A stretch of 64,000 bases of DNA from Lunularia cruciata (lineage: Eukaryota > Streptophyta > Marchantiopsida > Lunulariales > Lunulariaceae). Made by a program: the position numbers and the translations under genes. This document shows, one piece after another, positions 42,107 to 54,945 of this stretch. Each line of letters opens with the position of its first letter. Positions within the stretch are counted from its first letter, which is position 1. The stretch lies in contig OX419762.1 of assembly GCA_948567375.1 (NCBI GenBank), forward strand, positions 9,802,001 to 9,866,000. Reading direction: 5' to 3'. The notes beneath the pieces were generated by a model. It saw only the letters and a list, made by a program, of their open reading frames with translations, searched no databases and was not told the DNA's origin.

Positions 42107-43080
42107 GTGAACGTCAATTCCACATGTGGCATGGGCTTTTCCTTTCCTTAATGGATGGTGCTTCTGTCGTCCTCTTTCTATTTTCGTTTCTGCTTGATTC
42201 ATACTGTACGTGGTTCAGTTATAATCATAGTCGTCATAAGAATCATAGGAGACAGCAGGTAAATTTCGACCGAGTAAATCGACCAGTACATTTTGAGCAG
42301 TCTCACTGTTGAAGCTACTATTTGGTTGCAGGGTTTTCTCGAAATTTCGGGGAGCAGCTACACTCCAAGTGCTTTGATTCTTCGGAGCTCTGGAAATCAA
42401 GTCTGAGCACTGAATCTCATTAGTCTCCAAATTTCCACCTCTCACTGGTGGGCCAGACAAGAACCGCAGCTTTTTGAACGATGCATCTGTACTTTGAGGA
42501 AATCGATCACGAACTGAAACTTATTACGGATTTTACCGAATTCCTTCACCATTTTACCGGTACTCTGCTCTTCTCTACCAAATATCGCGCTGAGCGCTGC
42601 CTGAGGTTCTCAGACGATAATTAGTTAAGCTTCAACTTCATTCATAGGAGTCATTGCACGAAGAATGTGGAGCTAGTCTTTATGGCGTTAGAAGCATAGA
42701 GGTACATCAGGGACTTATTTCCGTTGTCTCGTCACAAAACTCTTACTGCAAATCATGTCAGAAAGATGCGAAACTGACGCCCTGTACTGTATTCTGAGGC
42801 TCGAAACCATCAATTTGACCATCGTTTGTTTACTTGTCCACGTGCTCCATCCGAGTTAACAGTCACGCTAGCGTAAACCATACCCGACAAATCATGTGCC
42901 ATCTTCCAGTTGACTTGTTCTTTGATAGCTCTTTACACGCGATGTTACCTGATTTGGTTTAAGCTTTTGAACATGTTCCCAGCAGCGGCTACGGGACGTC
43001 CAGATTCCATTAGGATTAAGTATCGAAAGTCGAGACTTCTCCCAGTCAAATAATCTAGGAGAAATATTTATTGCAGAAAG
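42107..43080. other. no recognised gene
   Basis: Open frames on both strands (for instance 42215-42460 minus, 81 codons) show no family signature. The composition resembles the F-box region to the right. Confidence 0.45.
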
Positions 43081-43084
43081 TATT

Positions 43085-46000
43085 TCTTGATCGTTTCAAT
43101 CGCGAGCTCTTAATCTTCTGTCGATAACAGTAGACACCATAAGAATGAACAGTCCTCAAACTCTTTTGCCATGATTAGTGCCTGAAGTCAACCTGGACAC
43201 GCTACTGTAGAGCCTCCTCCCTGATTATTGATCTGGATGTTTGTCGTGTTGCTGTACAATCGACAACGCTTCTTTTGGCGGTTCCTCAAGTACGGTAGGT
43301 GGTTGTGGACGGTGCGAGTGAAACTATTTCTATTTCAGACAATGTTAGTTGAGCTGAAGAGTTGGTAGATGCATTCCTTCCCATGATTACCTAAAGCATT
43401 TGGACCTGATCAGAAGTCGGTTTATCGTTGGTCAGCTGGGCTTTATGGAAAGGATTGTTTCGATTCCATCTTAACAAGCTCTGCAGGTAGCGATTACAGC
43501 GAGTAGGCTGCTTTCATAAACTGCGACATTAAATCCATTTGTTTCACGAACTCCAGCAACTACACCTGGAGACGGAACTTCATATCAACACTTAAATTAC
43601 TCACTTCTGTCTGGTGACCATTTGAAATCCAACTCAACACTGTCAAGCCGGGGTCATGATTACGGGAGTGTTCGCTCCTATTCTATGGCTTCTAATTTCT
43701 GTAAGTGTTTCCAAGTTGTCTCATTTATCTTAGTCGTTCCCGTGCGCTGTGTAGGTTACAGCAAGACATGTCTCACCACAGGCGTTTATCTACTTACTGA
43801 GCGTTTCAGCTTTGCCCTTCTCCGCTTCAATAGTCTGTCGTTCAAGTACGCATTCGCCACGCATTTCTCATGGGTAGTTTGAAATCTGAACAAAATCGCG
43901 GGCATTCATCCACTCAAAGTGTATTCATCAAAGGTACTACTTTGCAAATCTGACAACTGCCATATACACGCCTCTAGTTGGTAGCATCTAGATTTCCCGT
44001 GGTCATAAAGTCGATTCAACGGATCATAGTGCTGTACTTGAATTGTAATTTCAGGTTCGCACCCGTCAACTGTCTCACCTGGTCATTGCTTTCCTCACCT
44101 GATTCTGCAAAGTATCGTTCTTCCTCTACGCACTTGGTCCAAAATCGCATTGATCCGACAAGGTTTGTTTGCATCAGTACATTTGCTGCTTAGTAGGTGT
44201 GGAAACGTCACCAGCATGTACGTTTTCTCTGTAGATCTCTGTTTGTCACTGCAACATTCGACCAGTTATCCTTGGGGTCCCACCCTGCTTCTTTACTGCA
44301 TTACCGTGCTTTTCTATAGACATAGCACGGATACATTCTTGGCATCTCTGATTTGTAATCTGCGTAGAGTTTGCTTGAAGTAAACCCGAGTGTATTTTGC
44401 CGATCATTATCGGATGTTATCCAGAAATTCTGGATGTGCCATTAGACCACACTAACGTACAGGTCTAGCTCTCCGCTGTTGACCGTGGCCACTTATTCCT
44501 CACAATTCCCGTCAGATCTTCAAATGTTAAGGAAACATACCCCTCACTTGAAGGAATGAAGTAGCTGGATTTACATATTTTGCACCATCTTGCGTCGTTT
44601 CATCCAGTACCAATGCTGCTTTTGAAAGAAGATGAGACCAGAACGTTGGACTTACGTCCTGAGTAAGTTTGAAGTCGATTTCGAGGTAAAAACAGCTGTA
44701 TATGACATCCGCTCATGTCATTTCCATTTCACTGTTTTAAGGACATGCGAAACACCAGGCAGCGCGGTCCTTGATGTTTCTCCGTTTTGCACTTCTCTTC
44801 TTCTGGTCTGAATAGCGGATCTACAAAACCAAAAGCTCTGCGAAAGTGATACATGGCTGCTGACCTGATGTCCCTCTCTTCAAGGTGTCACTCCCTTGAA
44901 TACAACGAGTCCAATATACATCCCCTTATCTTCGGATCAAGCGATTAAAAGATTATGATGGCCATTATCAAAGAAGTGAATTTCTTATACAGTGCAAAGA
45001 GCGTCATCTTATCAATGCCAGATCTTACTCCAGCCAGGTCCACTTCAAATTTCTTCAAGCTCGACTGTCTAAGCGAGGGTTGTAGAAACGGAAGTTTTCG
45101 CCGTGAATTGGATCGAAGTAAAATGGAAATCGGACAATACAGTGACACGATGTTTCTCGGGGCTCAACAATCTGAATACAGGTGCAACAACGGCTCGTTG
45201 TAATGTACATAGCTTCACACAGGTCCACATAATCCAGCGAGTTAACTTTGCAGTGGGCAAGACATCGAAAAGGGTGGATGTCTGTCAACCACGGCCACCT
45301 TCTTATACTTGACAGAAGATCCTCCAGCATACTAATTCCATGTTAAACTGCAGAAGTCCAGCTCGCGGAGTATGAGTCCTAACGATTTCTCCTTTGTCTT
45401 TTGAAAGAGAAATCTCCTGTTCTCATATCGGAGGATACTACCGTATCGAATGTCTTCTTCACTCGTTGCTAGGAAGATGGCTCACCTTTTGGGCTTTTAG
45501 GTTGTACTCAGCTAAAGCGACTTTCCGGACGCAAGCTGTAAGTACCAACAGTGAAGTTTCTTCAAGCATAGGTCTGAGTGCCGTAAAGAAGTCCTGGAGA
45601 ATCTTGACGAGAGAGTCCAAGCATTCAGGATAGAGTCATATAAAGATATCCAGTTTGCGTCTAAACTTTTCCGTAAGTCTATTTTCGTTTCATAGCTCAT
45701 ATGATTAAGAGATGCAATGATCCAAAGCACATAGGAGTTGGGCTCATCCATTGTAAGTTCATATCCTTCACAGTGTATCCAAATTTCTCGAGGACTAGGC
45801 AGTGTTTTCGAAGGTCTGTCGGAAGGATTCGCTACGATGAGTTGAGGTTGCCTCTTATAGAACTCAGTTTTTATGCACAATAGTCCCTTTTCAGTGTCCA
45901 TAACAGTTAATTTGCGATAACCATCGGTGTATCCCACATACTTAGGCCAAAGAGGGACATCATGCTGACGAACAGGTCAAGCCTTTTGTCGAATGGTTGT

Positions 46001-46347
46001 GTCCATGCCTTGAAGAAAATTCCTCCCTCCTCTTGCCCCTCGTGGGAGAATGATATGCGGTTCAATAGCCAAGGCTTCCTGCCGCTACGAAATGACGAAG
46101 AAGACAGCAATCTGTTCCATTTCTGGCAGACATCACGTCTAAAGAAGGTATCAACCACAGGTAAGAATTTGAGTATCATTCCCAAAAGGTCATCGGAGAG
46201 ATCATCCAAGTTTCTCAACCTGATCCTTCGGAGGTTCTTCTGACCTGCACCTATTTGATCCTGCAAGCTTGGAATTGTCATTGTCAGTTTAAGCGCACGT
46301 CTGTCCGTCGGGTTTTGGAGCATGACGATATAGTGACAACGAATCAA
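43085..46347. repeat. segmental duplication, copy A (holds F-box copy A)
   Basis: Collinear with 51712-53560 in the same orientation. Matching landmarks are ttaatcttctg at 43107 and 51738, agtcaacct at 43187 and 51816, caagtacggtag at 43288 and 51931, gctcatgtcatt at 44713 and 52110, and the F-box frames. Copy A has about 1.2 kb (43390-44630) that copy B lacks. Confidence 0.75.
44985..46347 (-). pseudogene. F-box/kelch-type gene copy A, frameshifted
   Basis: The first frame (45907-46347, 146 codons) carries an F-box: LDDLSDDLLGMILKFLPVV then FFRRDVCQKWNRLLSSSSF, at about residues 47-87. F-box proteins bind Skp1/ASK in SCF ubiquitin ligases, and a kelch-like domain would recognise the substrate. 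A frameshift near 45915 moves the reading to 45512-45937 (GLLCIKTEFY ... LIVANPSDRPSKTLPS and WISLYDSILNAW, repeat-like features of the C-terminal domain). Further shifts lead to 45055-45330, ending FRFYNPRLDSRA, a C-terminal signature shared with copies B and C. A one-base assembly error could explain one break but not all. Confidence 0.78.
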
Positions 46348-46444
46348 TCACGTTTTATTCCTTGTTCCCCCCGAATTCTCAGGAATCAACGGCCTCAATG
46401 AAAGTCGTAATTCTTGGCTCCGTTTGTGGACTCAGTTCTCGCTC

Positions 46445-46454
46445 TATATATAAT
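46445..46454 (-). promoter_or_regulatory. possible TATA box of F-box copy A
   Basis: TATATATAG on the minus strand about 100 bp upstream of the first ATG. The position fits a plant core promoter; no other element is evident. Confidence 0.35.
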
Positions 46455-46779
46455 ACACTCAACGTTTACAAATTTGGGACAGATCTTTTCATTCTTTGAA
46501 GTGCTCATTAAACTTTCATGAACTCTCGGTATGTTGACCGATCAAATGTGACCCCCACTCACATTGAAAACTAATGGTTTCGACCTCTTTCAAAGATCAA
46601 ATGAACCATTATTACTATTGTAACGAGAGAGTTTAGTAGAGCAACACAAGTGCTATACATTTTGTTTATGGCAAGTCCCACTTATGAGACTATTTCTTCT
46701 CTATGCTTATACATCTTATGGCATTAGAGTGAATACCGGTAGAGGTCTTATATTATCAACTTGAATAACTTTTATGTCT

Positions 46780-49190
46780 TGAGAGGTCTCTTGTTGCCCG
46801 GGTGTTGTGCATTGCCCATTGCCTTTTCTCATGAGGTTTGTTAGGATGGTATATGAGCATTTTAGAAATTGTTTTCATCCATATAATCCTTCTAGTCATT
46901 TCATTGAGGTATTTCAAGTGGTTACAACAATAATGAGGGTAGATATTCCTATATCAATAGTTAGGTGTTAAGTGCTAATCTACTTCTTGTGATGTAGAAG
47001 GACACACGGGGCATTAAACATATTGATATTGGAGAGATCTTTTTGCATCTACTTAATCTCACCATTGTTCTTCAACATCATTCTCACTTCCAATAGCACC
47101 TCAATCCACATCAATTTGGAGTAGCCACCCTTGGAGGAGGTTGTGAGCCTATATCTCTAGTCATTAGTGCACTCCTATATATCCATCTGAAGTGGGTTGT
47201 CTTATAGGTGGATGTTGAGAATGCTTTAATATAGTCTCACATGCATCCATCTTTAGAGAGCTTAGAGAGGCCAATGGATCCTTGGCAAGTCTTATTCTTT
47301 TTGTGTGGTCTTTTTATTGCTCTACTACTTCTCTTTACTAATGCATAGTTGTTCATAGGAAGGAGTCACCAATCTTGGAGTCAATTGTCTATACACAAAA
47401 GAGAGATACTTGAGGGGAACCTTTATTTGCCATGGCTCATTTAAGAGCTCTTTTATCTACTTTGGCCATTCCATGTTATGTATTTCTTTCCTATAGATTA
47501 GATTAGGTAGGCCTTTGACCACTTGACTATTAAGTTACATCTTTTTGACTTAAGAGTCAAGGTGTCAAAGGTCCACTTCATGTGTCCATTCAGACCTTGA
47601 GCTCCCAAAGGGATGCATCACATCCACATATGTAATTATGTATTCTTGGAGTGCTAGTAGAATATGAGTATTTTGTCACACTCTTCTTAGATGTAGCCCT
47701 TGTAGAGCATATTTACATGTGGATGAACTCTTCTAATAAGAGATCCATAGGTAGCATTTTGTATAATCTCATATAGTATTCTTAGGTTGACTGACTTACC
47801 TTCTTTGCATAGTTTCCCTTATTTGACCTTCCAATCATGTCTGAGAGCTTTTGATAAGAGGACTATGGGAGTCTTTGGTAATGTCATTGGACCAAAGACA
47901 TTTGAAAGTGTGAGTGGGATCTTGCATGTAGACAAAGATCTCTATTGATCTACTACGGAGTGGTATGCATATTATCTATATAGAAGAATGCAACTATTGT
48001 ATTTTTTGGTAGTTTGGCTCTCTTTGACACCCCTACTTTCCTCCTATTTTGTGGTTGTTGATAGGGTAGTTTTGGAGACATATGTGACTAAGATGGAGGG
48101 TATCCTTTTCTCTCCAAATGTTAATGTGGTAGATAAGAGATGGTCTATCTCAATGTACACAAGAGTACATTCCATCCTTTTTCTCACTACCATTGGTTTG
48201 GGGTAGAAGTTTTTAGTATTCCTTGATGGACCGACTATGTTAACATACATTACATTCTCTCTTAGGTAACTTGTCCATTCCTCAAGCTACTAAGGCACAC
48301 CTTTGGTCTTGCTCCGACAAGGGTGCAGGCTCATGGATCCTTGCTCAATCGTGCATTAGAGCATTCCAACTTGTACCAACTACCTTCTCTTTAGCTATGA
48401 GGTTTAGCCTAGGTTTGGTACACATCTTCATCTCCATTACTCACTTGTGAGTGTGGTTCTACACTAGATGAAAAAATGGTCCATATGGCATGGTGTATTC
48501 TTGGAGGACAAAGGATAACTACATATGATGCCATTAGGGGTATAGTGTTTGCTATGACACAAGAGAGTGGATACATTGCTTGGAAGGACAGCTTGTATGC
48601 TTTACATTTGACATGTGTCAAGGTAGACTTATACTTGGTTCAAAATGATAGAGTGAAAATAGCAGATGTTGTGGTTATGTACCCTATGTGTGATGCAATT
48701 TTGGAAGGATTGATTACTCATCCCCTTGGATGCGTGGCAAGTGGAGTAGCAGCACATAAGGTCTCCAAGGATAGGGGTACCTAATCATCTCTTTGTTCGT
48801 TTAGTCTTGGAGTTATATGGAGTGATGGATTAAGTCTTTGACACATTTTTCAGGGAGTGCATAAGAACTTTTCATATTAGACTTCTGGGGTACCACTTTC
48901 ACTCTTATACTTTGTAGCTAATTTTAGATGGCAGGTGTCCATTGCTCTACAAAGAGCATTGGCTGGTGCAATCCATAGGAGAGCAATCACACTAAGTGAT
49001 GCTTCTTTGGATGCTCCATCGGTTGGTAGACCTTACTAACTTGCATAACTGTGATATCTTGGGTGTTGTAGTGCAAATGTCTCATACCGATACTATTGGG
49101 GTTTAGCACCATTTTACTATTTGGTATCACCCTTGATAGGTCTTCCCATCCTTAGTGTTTTCTACTCGGTTGCCTTTCCTTGTCTCAAGA
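46780..49190 (+). mobile_element. LINE copy L3, longest but heavily decayed
   Basis: It reads, with many stops, the RT N-terminal motif KDTRGIKHIDIGEIFLHLL (about 47000), the catalytic block WVVL-x-VDVENAL (about 47205), GEPLFAMAHLRALLSTLAIP (47417 on), then the thumb, the AFLGSW-like region near 48000, the CCHC finger (48440-48500), and the C-terminal domain (48540-49030). It ends in a decayed tail at 49098-49185 in which the hairpin is ggggtttagcacc. It aligns base by base with L1 from about 47506 on. The 5' limit is uncertain and no TSD was found. It is the only copy here that shows RT. Confidence 0.8.
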
Positions 49191-49475
49191 GTCAGGGGGG
49201 AGAATAGCTTGTCAGAATTTTCACTGTCCCGTGCTATATGCAACTCCTGTTTAACGCAATCTCGAATTCCAGTTGGAACATCTTCATCTACCTTATGGAA
49301 CGACTCACGGACACCTTTTGAGGACTTCATCTTTTGACTGCTGAGAATATAGAGGTTATGACGGAAAGCCACCAGTTTTAATGCAAGCTCGCTATAGCTT
49401 CGAGTTTCTTTTTGGCAACAGACTGTCTTGGAATGTACCTATTGGATCATTCGCAGTGTGAGAAGGTGGATCTTA
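49191..49475. other. no recognised gene
   Basis: Short stretch between the L3 tail and the leader of F-box copy D. An 81-codon minus-strand frame (49127-49372) overlaps the LINE tail and has no recognisable similarity. Confidence 0.45.
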
Positions 49476-50545
49476 ATCAGTTTCTTGCTCTGTAAAGAGA
49501 GTGCTCCGAACAAACCCGCAAGTGCTATTCGCCATTATGTGCATTGTGCAATGGATTCAAGTCGGAACGACATCAAAAGCCTCATTTTGAGAAAGTAGAC
49601 ATATCTCTCTGATTAGCTTTTGAGAGCGATCAACGTGGAATTGTTGCCCGAGACCTTCCACTCTTCAAGAAATGGAAGAGATGATGTCTTGAAAGGTAGG
49701 AAGCCTTGGCTAGATCTACTGCACCGTCGCATGGATACTGCAAGACAACAATGACTTTTGGACTTCCATTTTGGGTATCGATACAGTCATTTGATGAGCG
49801 TTTTGGCCCGTACTTTGCCTCTTTCGAACGATCGCTTATGGCAATCGCTCAGAACACTATATTGACTAACAAGGACACTGACAAAGAACTTTTGATGGAA
49901 GGGTAGTTACAATATTGTTGTAATGAACCTTCCGATAAGATTCTATAACTTACTGCCCAATCTTTCGGAGAAATTTTTTCTCCCGATCCAGAGACCTGAT
50001 GCGGTTTTAATGTGAGTGACGACGTGAACCTTATAGTCGATGAGGATAACATCTACAAAGTTTGCACCGTTAAGCTAGTTCTTTTTTGGGGAAGTGAGGA
50101 GAGCTGGCAAGGTGTGTAAGATGTGTTTTCAAAGGCTTGGACTCTCCCGTCCAAATTGGCTTCTCCAGATTCTGGCATTCATAACTAATCTTTATATTTG
50201 AGAAAGATTCTCCTCTCATAATCAAACACTACGTGAGAAGAACTGGTGTAGTTGAGTACAACCTGGAAGCCCAAACTTCTGGTAAACCCGATAGTTTTGA
50301 AGCTGGAAAGAAACTATAACCTGAACAAAAGGGAGCAACGACCTTCCTACAGAGAGATCTGCCAATTTGACAATAGAAGGTATCCCTGTCAATCACATTT
50401 GAAGAATTGTGAAGGTATGGCAGATGGTCCAGCGTATTCCGTGAGCTGGGTTATTGCACTTTAACCTGCAAGAAGAATTGTCAAGAAAGGTTTGGGGTCC
50501 ATCTTTAGAAGTGATGTAAAAGTCGAAACGCACACATTGTTTCTC
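49476..50545 (+). pseudogene. F-box/kelch-type gene copy D, badly decayed
   Basis: The ATG at 49552 (MDSSRNDIKSL) and about 70 bp before it align with copy C's start (MSSSQNNITRL, 55022) and leader. The F-box is reduced to scraps (YLSD-x-LL). Downstream, YNIVVMNLPIRFYNLLPNL (about 49915), VDEDNIYKVCTVKL (about 50035), a SW-x-GV..FSKAWTLPS repeat-like piece, and REICQFDNRR (about 50355) match the C-terminal domain of the family. The family end motif was not found. There are stops in every part. Confidence 0.6.
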
Positions 50546-51710
50546 CTAAAAGTGTGACTTTTGAAACTAGCATAAGTCAGACGACATTTTCTTCCTCGCG
50601 ATGGGCTCATGTTTGCGATGTGATCATGAAGTTGACAAAGAACTTTGTTCTCTCCCACCCAAGAAGCCCAAACCGTACTGCAACCATTATAGCGTAAAGG
50701 ACCATGCATATCCTTGCAGAAACGTCGTCGTCGACATGCAAAAGTATTGAGACAGGAGATGGGTCATGGTTTGATAGAGCTAGTCTAAGATTCTTGTGAA
50801 GAGAAGAATGTATAGATGATCCGCTGAGCTCGAGACAGAATTAGAGCAACTTCTGGATACATTGAGAGAACCGGAAACATCTGGGGTCCACGCTTTATAA
50901 TCATCCGTCATTCCACATCCATGTTGATGTGCATTTTGGTAGATCATCTCTTGAGGGTAGAAACAAGGCATGACGAAGCACGAGTGCAGCACCTTGAGGA
51001 GCAACTGGATTTTTATGTAAGGAGATCTACGTCCCCAAGTCTAAGTTCCGGCAATGGCACTCCGGCATCTGAAGGTGATCTGTCCCACCTTCGGCTAGTT
51101 TTCGTGGACTGTGCCTCCATTTTAATGCCAAGTACACAGATGCTTCACATTTTCCGTGATCAAGTGTGATTAGTATACCATTACCGTATGTAGTTCACTA
51201 AATTCTGAACGTCGATGGATCGATAAGTTTGAATGCAGCTTTTCGTTTGAATCCGGGTATAATTTAAACCACCTGTCAGTCACAATTCGTTTCAGCAACA
51301 TATATATAGTCCTAATTTGGCGCTCCGGTACAGTGTGTAGGCCTTAAGCTTGAACAGAGCCTTATAGCACGAATGTGACCGTGCACGTCTCTTAGCTACA
51401 TGAGAGATGTGGAAGAACTACTTAAACTGCTGGAGGATAGAGTAAGGAAGGTAAAAAGGCACAACTAGATCCTGAAGCATACTGTTGCCTTTCTCATGGG
51501 AGAACTACCCTTGATCGTTCAGTGAGCTTGCAGTACTTGTAGGAATGATGACGAAAAAACTGGACAAGGTGCAAGAGCGGGGAATGTCTTGTTATGTAAG
51601 CACCAATAAGCTACAATACACTGGTTTCCTCCCTTCAAATGGAAATTACTTCTAAGATATATTCGACATGCGGCTCCGGAGCTCAACACTCAGTTCGTAC
51701 CGATATCCTT
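50546..51710. other. no recognised gene
   Basis: Mixed-composition sequence with short open frames only. It is probably a remnant of the downstream flank of copy D, and nothing in it can be named. Confidence 0.45.
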
Positions 51711-51711
51711 C

Positions 51712-53560
51712 TCCTCGATTGTTTTACTTACAACCTTTTTAATCTTCTGCGAGTGACAGTGAACACCATATGAATGAATAGGCATTAGACTCTCCCTCCA
51801 TGACAAGCGCCTTAAGTCAACCTCTACACGCTGTGGTAGAGCTTTCTCACTGTTTATAGATCTAGATGTTGGTCCTTCGCTTTACTGTAAGATCACCAAC
51901 ACTTTTTTGAATGTTTTCCCAAGTACGGTAGTTGGTCGTGGAAGGGCCAGTAACAACTCCATTTATCGTGCTGAAAATATGGGTATCAGCCGAAGACGTT
52001 GTAATCTAGCCCTGCCTTGATTACAGTACGTTAAAGTTACCAGGACATTGCGCTGACGTCCTGAGTAACATTCGAATCGGGTTTGGAGGTCAAAACAGAT
52101 GTCATGACATCTGACATTCGCTCATGTCATTCCTATGTTATAATATGAGAACATGCAAAACACCAGCCCGCGTCGGTCCTTCATGTTTCTCTCCTATGGC
52201 ATTGTCATGTCCGTTTCTGAATAGCTGGAGGTACAATCCCAAAAGCTCTGTGAAATAAAATTATCACTGCGAACCTGATATCACTATCTTCAAGATATCA
52301 ATCACTATTTAATGCAACGAGTCGAAACATACAGCCCCGAAAACTACTGATTAAGAGAAAAATAAGTATTATTAAAGAGGTCCAATTCTAGAGATTGGAG
52401 ATGCGTCATCTAATCAATACCTCATCTTACTCCAGCGGGGTCCATTTCATATTTTTTCAAGCTCGTATGTCTATGCAAGGTTCGTAGCAACAGAAGTCTC
52501 CACAGTCAATGAGATCGCTGTAAATTGGGAATTGGGAAATACAACAAACGATGTTTGTCGGGTCTCGACAATCTGACGAGGAGCAACAATGGCACGTAGT
52601 AACGTGTCCTTCACAAAGGTCCTTATAATGCAACGATTTATCTCTGCACAGGTCCTTATTTATGAGAACACATCGCCAAACGTGGTGCTCTACCACCCTG
52701 ACCACCTTCTCATATGAGACAAAAATCCTCCTGCATACTGTTAAACTGCAGAAGTCCAGGTCACGGAGTATGAGACCGAACGATTTCCCCATTGTCGTTT
52801 GGTATAGAAATATCCTTTTCTCATATCGGAGTCTTCTGCTGTGTGGAAAGTCTTTCCCACTGGTTGCAATATCTACAAATTCAAAACTGCGAAGATGGCT
52901 CAACTTTTGGGCTTTTAGGTTGTACTCAGCTACAGTGACGTCTCGGAAGTGAACTGTAATTATAAACAGTTCAGTGTTCTTCAAGCATAGGGTCAGTGCC
53001 GTAAAGCTTAAGGTGTCCTGTAGACACTAATTTTTCTATAAGAGTCCAAGTATTCAGGATACAATCATATACCGATATCCAGGTTGCAGTTTCCACTATT
53101 CCTGCTAGGTCTATTTTCGGTTCATAAATCGTATGATTAACACATTTTCTCGAAAAGACCAGGCACTAAGTTGGAAGCTCTGTTGAAAGGACTCGTTCCT
53201 ATGAATTCTGGTTGCCTCTGACAGAACTCAGTTGTTTATGAGGGACAGCCCACTTCAGTGTCCTTAGCAGCTGATTCATGATATCCATCAATCGTATCCC
53301 GCATACTTATGTCCACAAGGAACATCGTTCTGAACGAGCAGATTAAGCCTTCATGTCAAATGTTTGTATCCATGTCCTGAAGGTAACTCCTCGTTCCTCC
53401 TGTTCCTTGTTAGTAAATGATATGTGATCCAGTAGCCAAGGCTTCCTGCCGCTACAGAAAGACGACGAAGGCAGCAATCTCTTCCATATTTTGCTGACAT
53501 CTGAGGAAGATTTCAACCACAGATAAGAATTTACATTATAATTCCAGAAGATATGACCGA
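51712..53560. repeat. segmental duplication, copy B (holds F-box copy B)
   Basis: Direct-orientation partner of 43085-46347, collinear over its length except for about 1.2 kb absent near 52020. The divergence is substantial, so the event is old. Confidence 0.75.
52457..53560 (-). pseudogene. F-box/kelch-type gene copy B, broken
   Basis: The open piece 52457-52984 (175 codons) covers the C-terminal domain (VAEYNLKAQKLSHL) and ends FCCYEPCIDIRA, like copies A and C. The piece 53343-53573 keeps the end of the F-box (IWKRLLPSSSFCSGRKPWLL), while the N-terminal F-box residues are lost or scrambled. The middle is in several frames. It is the tandem relative of copy A. Confidence 0.72.
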
Positions 53561-53879
53561 GTGGGAACTCCAACTATTGGTAAAGGTACTTGGCGCAATA
53601 ATGCTAAACCGATCAGCTGACATTGTTTCCAGCCTATTGCAGTCAGTCCACTTGGACCTAAAGAAACATCAAGTCCAGGCGACGCATTTTCTGCGTAGTT
53701 CCAGAATCATGATAATGCCAAAGATGACAAAGGTCTTCGAATTCCTTGGTAATTTTCAACTTTAATGGATAATTCGACGTCCCCTTAGAGAACTGTGCGT
53801 TCTAGGTGCCTTGTTTGACTAGTTTAGGTCAAGTCTTGGCCAGTGATTAATATTTCTTTCTAATTACCTTCCGAGTAAG

Positions 53880-54180
53880 ACCACCCGGATAAGCTCTGCT
53901 GCTCTTCGGAGGCCCCCGGGTGGAACTCGTAACGGGATTTCACGTGGGCTTCTTAACTTTATTAAGCCAACTACTAATACTGAGAGTTGGAGCTCTCGCT
54001 CCACATTGCCCGACAATGACACCACAAGTTAGATTCTTGTCCAAACCTGGGGAAGAGTATTTGGGTCCTCAGTGTTCCGTGAAAGCATCGAGACATTCCC
54101 TTTATTTGCACTTCGTTATCTTCATGGCAGGTGCATTTCACTCACACCCTCAGTGCAGGACTCTGGAAGATTTGAACCAC
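53880..54180 (+). repeat. duplicated segment, copy 1
   Basis: It aligns with 58230-58510: gaggcc-ccggg/atggaa-tcgt..ggga, gttggagctc-tcgctcca, and catcgagacat-cccttt occur in the same order in both. A frame in copy 2 (58251-58496) reads MRPIFAAFTEASGWNS. The family is not recognised; it is probably part of the decayed F-box cluster. Confidence 0.65.
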
Positions 54181-54945
54181 GTCACCAGGACAGACTCTTA
54201 AAGTTTATCGCAACATGAACTAGTGATCTTTGCCTCATTCTGTCGGACTCCCACCAAGTAGCAGTCCACTGGAAAACTGGTCTGTTAACTCGATTTTGCA
54301 AATGAAAGAGTTTCTCAAACTCAGCATTACGTCTATTCATCAACTATCACGTGCCCTCTCGGAGGCAACTCAAAAGTGCACCATCTTCAGGGTTTCTTGT
54401 ATAGCTACACTGTCTAATGCCTAGGCATTTTCCTGTGCACTAAATTAGTGAACTGGTCTGGTACAATTGCAGTCAGTATCGATAGACTCATCATCCATAC
54501 AGAACAGATCGTCTTTGTTCAATGCTATTGAAGCCTCAGTATGATTGACGGGAGAATGCCACCCGAATTGCAATTAAAAGGGCTTCTGCCTCTTTCAAAA
54601 AGCTTAAGAATAGTCGACTGTAACGCGAAACGATTGATGAAAGACAGAGCACTAAGAGAAGTAACAAATTTAGGCTATAAGAAGACTCAACGAGGAAGAT
54701 AACAGGTATAATACAATCTCAACAGACTCGAGGTCTCGTGACATAAAAGTTAACATTCTGAAGCGATTCTCAAACATCTTACAGCGCACTAGCCGTGAGC
54801 AACCCTTGTGAGTCGCACTAATACACATTGTTCAGCAGGTTTGACGCAAGAGCGTTCTAGTTCCAAATATCTTTTGACATCTGACAGCTAAGGCCCTACT
54901 TTACCTTGTAACCAACAACTTGCTGTTGTGAGAAGATGCCTTAAG
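54181..54945. other. no recognised gene
   Basis: Intergenic stretch before the leader of F-box copy C. Nothing is recognised. Confidence 0.45.
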